In this document: positions 62,567 through 64,000 of the stretch, in pieces
How the letters are laid out: each line of letters begins with the position of its first letter
Position numbering within the stretch: the first letter of the stretch is position 1
Assembly: GCF_900205965.1 (NCBI RefSeq)
Contig: NZ_OAOF01000002.1
Span: 124,001-188,000, forward strand
DNA: 64,000 nucleotides
From: Lacrimispora amygdalina
Lineage (GTDB): Bacteria > Bacillota > Clostridia > Lachnospirales > Lachnospiraceae
Direction: 5' to 3'
The notes under the pieces: model-generated
What the model saw: only the letters and a program-made list of their open reading frames with translations
Told to the model about the DNA's origin: nothing
Database searches by the model: none
Position numbers and translations under genes: made by a program

Positions 62567-64000
62567 TTATTTCCGTTTTCTGTTGTAATTGATCAGGCTT
62601 CCCGCTTTTACAATCTCACGTTCTTCCTGAGTCATTTCTGTTATAAATAAATGAATTTCTTTTACAGAATCTTCCTTAATCACATAAGCCGTGATATCTG
62701 ACAAGTTTTCGTTCTCCAATGCAGTCCTGATTCCAGGAACAAAAATATAGTCTCCTGTATCAAATCCCGGTTCTTCCTTCATCTGAAACGGAATCATTCC
62801 CCAGTTCATCACATTTGAGCGGTAACGTTTTGTCGCATATTCCCTGGTTATGTTGGCAAGTCCGCCAATGACTCTCTGGCAGCTGGCAGCCTGTTCCCTG
62901 GCCGAACCATCTCCTGGCTTTACAGCATAAATCATACTTCCGATTTCTGTTTCAGATAGTTCAATCTTTTTCATACCCGGAATTTTATTAATTGCTTCAA
63001 AAATGTTTGTAATCCCTGGTTCGGTATCTGCAGGCGATTTTCCCGCTGTTCTTGCTTTCTCCATACGGTCAACGCTCTTGCTTCTTTCCACATAACCCGG
63101 ATCTCTTCTGGATAAGGTAAATTCAGCAAGTCCCAATGGATTTGAGCGGTAAGAAGCCGTTTCACCGGAAGGAATCAATTCATCAGTAGTTGTAACCTCA
63201 TCCATAATTTTAGAACACACTTTTAAGAGAATGTTTTCTGTGAGTGCACTCATTTCCGGCCAATCCTTTATATTAGGTCCGCATACCAGTTCCTTCTCTT
63301 TTTCGCCATGGTCAAATCCCTGGTATATTCTTTTTTTATATACAGTGCTGTCGAACTGATAATCCGGAATATTTCCCCAGCAGTCTAACGTTTCTGCAGA
63401 AGTAAGAACGCCTCCGTTGGCTGCGGTGGCTGCAATGGAGCGGGCATCCATCAGTGCAACAGCTGACATCTGACCATTTCCAGGCTTAGAGCCTTCCCGG
63501 TTGGGGAAGTTTCTGGTGGTGTGACGGACACTCAGTCCGTTATGAGCCGGAGTATCACCAGCACCGAAACATGGTCCGCAGAAAGCAGTTTTTAACACGG
63601 CTCCTGCCTGCATTAGGTCAGTGACAGCACCTTTTTTTACCAGATCAATGTAAACCGGCTGTGATGAAGGATAAACAGACAGGGAGAATTCACCATAGCC
63701 GCAGTCTTTTCCCTTCAGTGCATTCGCAGCTTCCATGACATTCGTATAATTGCCTCCGGCACATCCGGCTATAATTCCCTGCTGAACCTGAAGCTTTCCA
63801 TTAACTATTTTATCAGTCAGAGTAAATGCAGCCCGTCCCTTGCTTACTTTTTCCGCTTCTATCTCTACCTGCCGCAGGATATCCCCCAGGTTTTCATTCA
63901 GCTCATCAATTTCATAGGCATTGCTGGGATGAAATGGCAGTGCAATCATAGGCTTTACTGTACTTAAATCCACATATACGCAGCCATCATAATAAGCTGC
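62567..64000 (-). CDS. Aconitase-family hydratase (partial)
   Basis: C-terminal 477 residues of a large aconitase-superfamily enzyme; the frame is open through base 64000 ([25 protein letters not shown]), so the N-terminus is beyond the right edge. Fe-S ligand cysteines in [14 protein letters not shown] and catalytic/substrate segments [14 protein letters not shown] (swivel-region Arg/Ser type) are visible. It lies 14 bp upstream of citD and is probably co-transcribed. It would interconvert citrate and isocitrate/aconitate or act on a related acid; the exact substrate is inference. Confidence 0.88.
   Translation of the reverse strand, partial: AAYYDGCVYVDLSTVKPMIALPFHPSNAYEIDELNENLGDILRQVEIEAEKVSKGRAAFTLTDKIVNGKLQVQQGIIAGCAGGNYTNVMEAANALKGKDCGYGEFSLSVYPSSQPVYIDLVKKGAVTDLMQAGAVLKTAFCGPCFGAGDTPAHNGLSVRHTTRNFPNREGSKPGNGQMSAVALMDARSIAATAANGGVLTSAETLDCWGNIPDYQFDSTVYKKRIYQGFDHGEKEKELVCGPNIKDWPEMSALTENILLKVCSKIMDEVTTTDELIPSGETASYRSNPLGLAEFTLSRRDPGYVERSKSVDRMEKARTAGKSPADTEPGITNIFEAINKIPGMKKIELSETEIGSMIYAVKPGDGSAREQAASCQRVIGGLANITREYATKRYRSNVMNWGMIPFQMKEEPGFDTGDYIFVPGIRTALENENLSDITAYVIKEDSVKEIHLFITEMTQEEREIVKAGSLINYNRKRK

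Overview
The window looks like chromosomal DNA of an anaerobic Firmicute. It is most likely a Lachnospiraceae / Lacrimispora-type Clostridium. The reasons are consistent AGGAGG-type ribosome binding sites, sigma-A promoters, the rimP-nusA-ylxR-ylxQ-infB-rbfA-nrnA-truB-ribF order, and many ABC and PTS uptake systems. A pectin-degrading secreted enzyme and a citrate lyase operon also fit (citrate use is a known trait of the C. sphenoides group). Genus placement is inference; no 16S or tRNA gene is present.

Layout. 1-4056: BMP-type nucleoside/purine ABC transporter (permease cut by the left edge). 4057-7902: a 1275-residue secreted pectinase that fuses a PL9-like beta-helix to a GDSL acetylesterase, behind a promoter with a perfect cre/LacI-type palindrome. 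8220-9830: pyrG. 10198-15060: complete branched-chain amino acid ABC operon (livJ-H-M-G-F). 15106-16149: NlpC/P60 cell-wall hydrolase. 16207-24831: the conserved translation/transcription-factor operon, with an extraordinary [11 protein letters not shown] repeat in IF-2. 25097-26654: SsuB/SsuC-like ABC pair without a binding protein. 26781-27016: two copies of a structured ~113-bp repeat. 27063-28533: marR-pirin operon with a perfect operator inside the promoter spacer. 28705-30169: small membrane protein and a frameshifted BAAT-family pseudogene. 30423-31790: MATE transporter. 31869-40842: ArsR-like regulator, M3 peptidase, OppABCDF and a small membrane protein in one direction. 41088-43823: GNAT, and a MerR/MATE drug-efflux unit with a 19-bp-spacer promoter. 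43941-48410: beta-glucoside PTS (separate IIA, GH1, IIBC) with a divergent RpiR regulator. 48700-49972: MarR and flavodoxin-like reductase. 50102-53902: OYE-type FeS-flavoenzyme with a divergent PucR-like regulator broken by an in-frame stop. 53971-57729: lipoprotein and a multidomain lysin. 57893-64000: aconitase-family hydratase (cut by the right edge) and citDEFGC citrate lyase genes.

Together the genes describe a saccharolytic gut- or soil-type anaerobe. It degrades pectin and beta-glucosides, imports peptides, branched-chain amino acids and nucleosides, cleaves citrate, and carries several local drug- or stress-responsive regulator/effector pairs. I found no CRISPR array, IS element, prophage, rRNA or tRNA gene.

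The items most worth a second look are the doublet of structured repeats at 26781-27016, the IF-2 repeat expansion, two regulators whose promoters predict leaderless mRNAs, a 30-bp exact duplication linking citC to the promoter region of an unrelated marR gene, the stop-interrupted PucR-like regulator, and the signal-less peptidoglycan-binding lysin.
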